From assembly GCA_946479005.1 (NCBI GenBank), contig CAMLEM010000127.1:1-5832 (forward strand): a stretch of 5,832 nucleotides of DNA. Reading direction: 5' to 3'. Positions 5,665-5,832 of this stretch are shown here, one piece after another. This DNA is from an uncultured Chitinophagaceae bacterium (GTDB lineage: Bacteria > Bacteroidota > Bacteroidia > Chitinophagales > Chitinophagaceae). Below the pieces are notes generated by a model, which ran no database searches, was not told where the DNA came from, and saw only the letters and a list, made by a program, of their open reading frames with translations. Both the position numbers and the translations under genes were made by a program. Position 1 is the stretch's first letter; each line of letters starts with the position of its first letter.

Positions 5665-5832
5665 TTAATTAAGGTCTGTTTTCTGGAATTGACGGGCGGA
5701 GGGTGTGCCCTCTACCAACCGGATGAAGATCTCGTTCAGCGAAGGAAGGATTTCGTTAAAGGAATGGATCTGCGCCCCATTCTGGATCAGGTGATACAGT
5801 ACATCGTTGGGACTGCGGCCTTCACGAATCTT
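5665..5832 (-). CDS. ABC transporter ATP-binding protein, C-terminal end only (cut by window edge)
   Basis: The last 55 codons plus stop (5667-5665) of a gene entering from the right edge. The visible residues include a polar segment, NDVLYHLIQNGAQIHSF, and the closing motif LPSLNEIFIRLVEG (29-42), typical of the C-terminal accessory domain of NatA-like ABC ATPases, where the conserved SLNEIFI lies near the end. The Walker A, signature and Walker B motifs would be outside the window. The call rests on this tail plus the permease 5 bases downstream, the standard NatA-NatB order. It would power the exporter by ATP hydrolysis on the cytoplasmic face. Confidence 0.85.
   Translation of the reverse strand, partial: KIREGRSPNDVLYHLIQNGAQIHSFNEILPSLNEIFIRLVEGTPSARQFQKTDLN

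Overview
The window looks like chromosomal DNA of a member of the Bacteroidota, possibly a Chitinophagia relative; the phylum is fairly safe, the class is a guess. Four things point there. A perfect Bacteroidota-type promoter (TTTG, 19 bases, TATATTTG) lies upstream of the coiled-coil gene. Looser TAnnTTTG-like boxes lie near other starts. No convincing Shine-Dalgarno sequence precedes any start codon. The proteins have the character of this phylum: a GlyA with the long insert after its PLP lysine, a GAGTK-type sugar nucleotidyltransferase and a secreted carboxypeptidase-regulatory-like domain protein.

Layout: the left edge (1-794, minus) holds the N-terminal 264 residues of serine hydroxymethyltransferase (glyA), which runs off the window. 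A 118-base divergent promoter region (795-912) separates it from three plus-strand genes at 913-3313: a left-handed-beta-helix sugar-1-phosphate nucleotidyltransferase, a nitronate monooxygenase/FabK-like flavoprotein and a small secreted beta-sandwich protein. Gaps between these three are 26 and 29 bases, so they may be co-transcribed, and the run ends at a strong intrinsic terminator (3335-3365). The other half is on the minus strand. The C-terminal end of an ABC transporter ATPase (5665-5832) sits 5 bases upstream of its NatB-like ABC-2 permease (4394-5659). After a 116-base gap comes a membrane-anchored coiled-coil protein of unknown function (3474-4277) with its own promoter and its own UUCG-loop terminator (3430-3454). 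The two convergent gene groups therefore meet in a 160-base region (3314-3473) that carries one terminator per direction.

How they work together: the ABC ATPase and permease clearly form one exporter. The three plus-strand genes have no obvious shared pathway (nucleotide-sugar supply, FMN oxidoreductase, envelope protein). GlyA is housekeeping one-carbon metabolism. The least explained item is the coiled-coil protein: an N-terminal membrane segment, a series of 15-16-residue repeats and a compact C-terminal module. I see no mobile elements, CRISPR arrays, tRNA or rRNA genes, and no gene-free stretch above 160 bases. Most of the window is ordinary; I do not see a convincing new multi-gene system.
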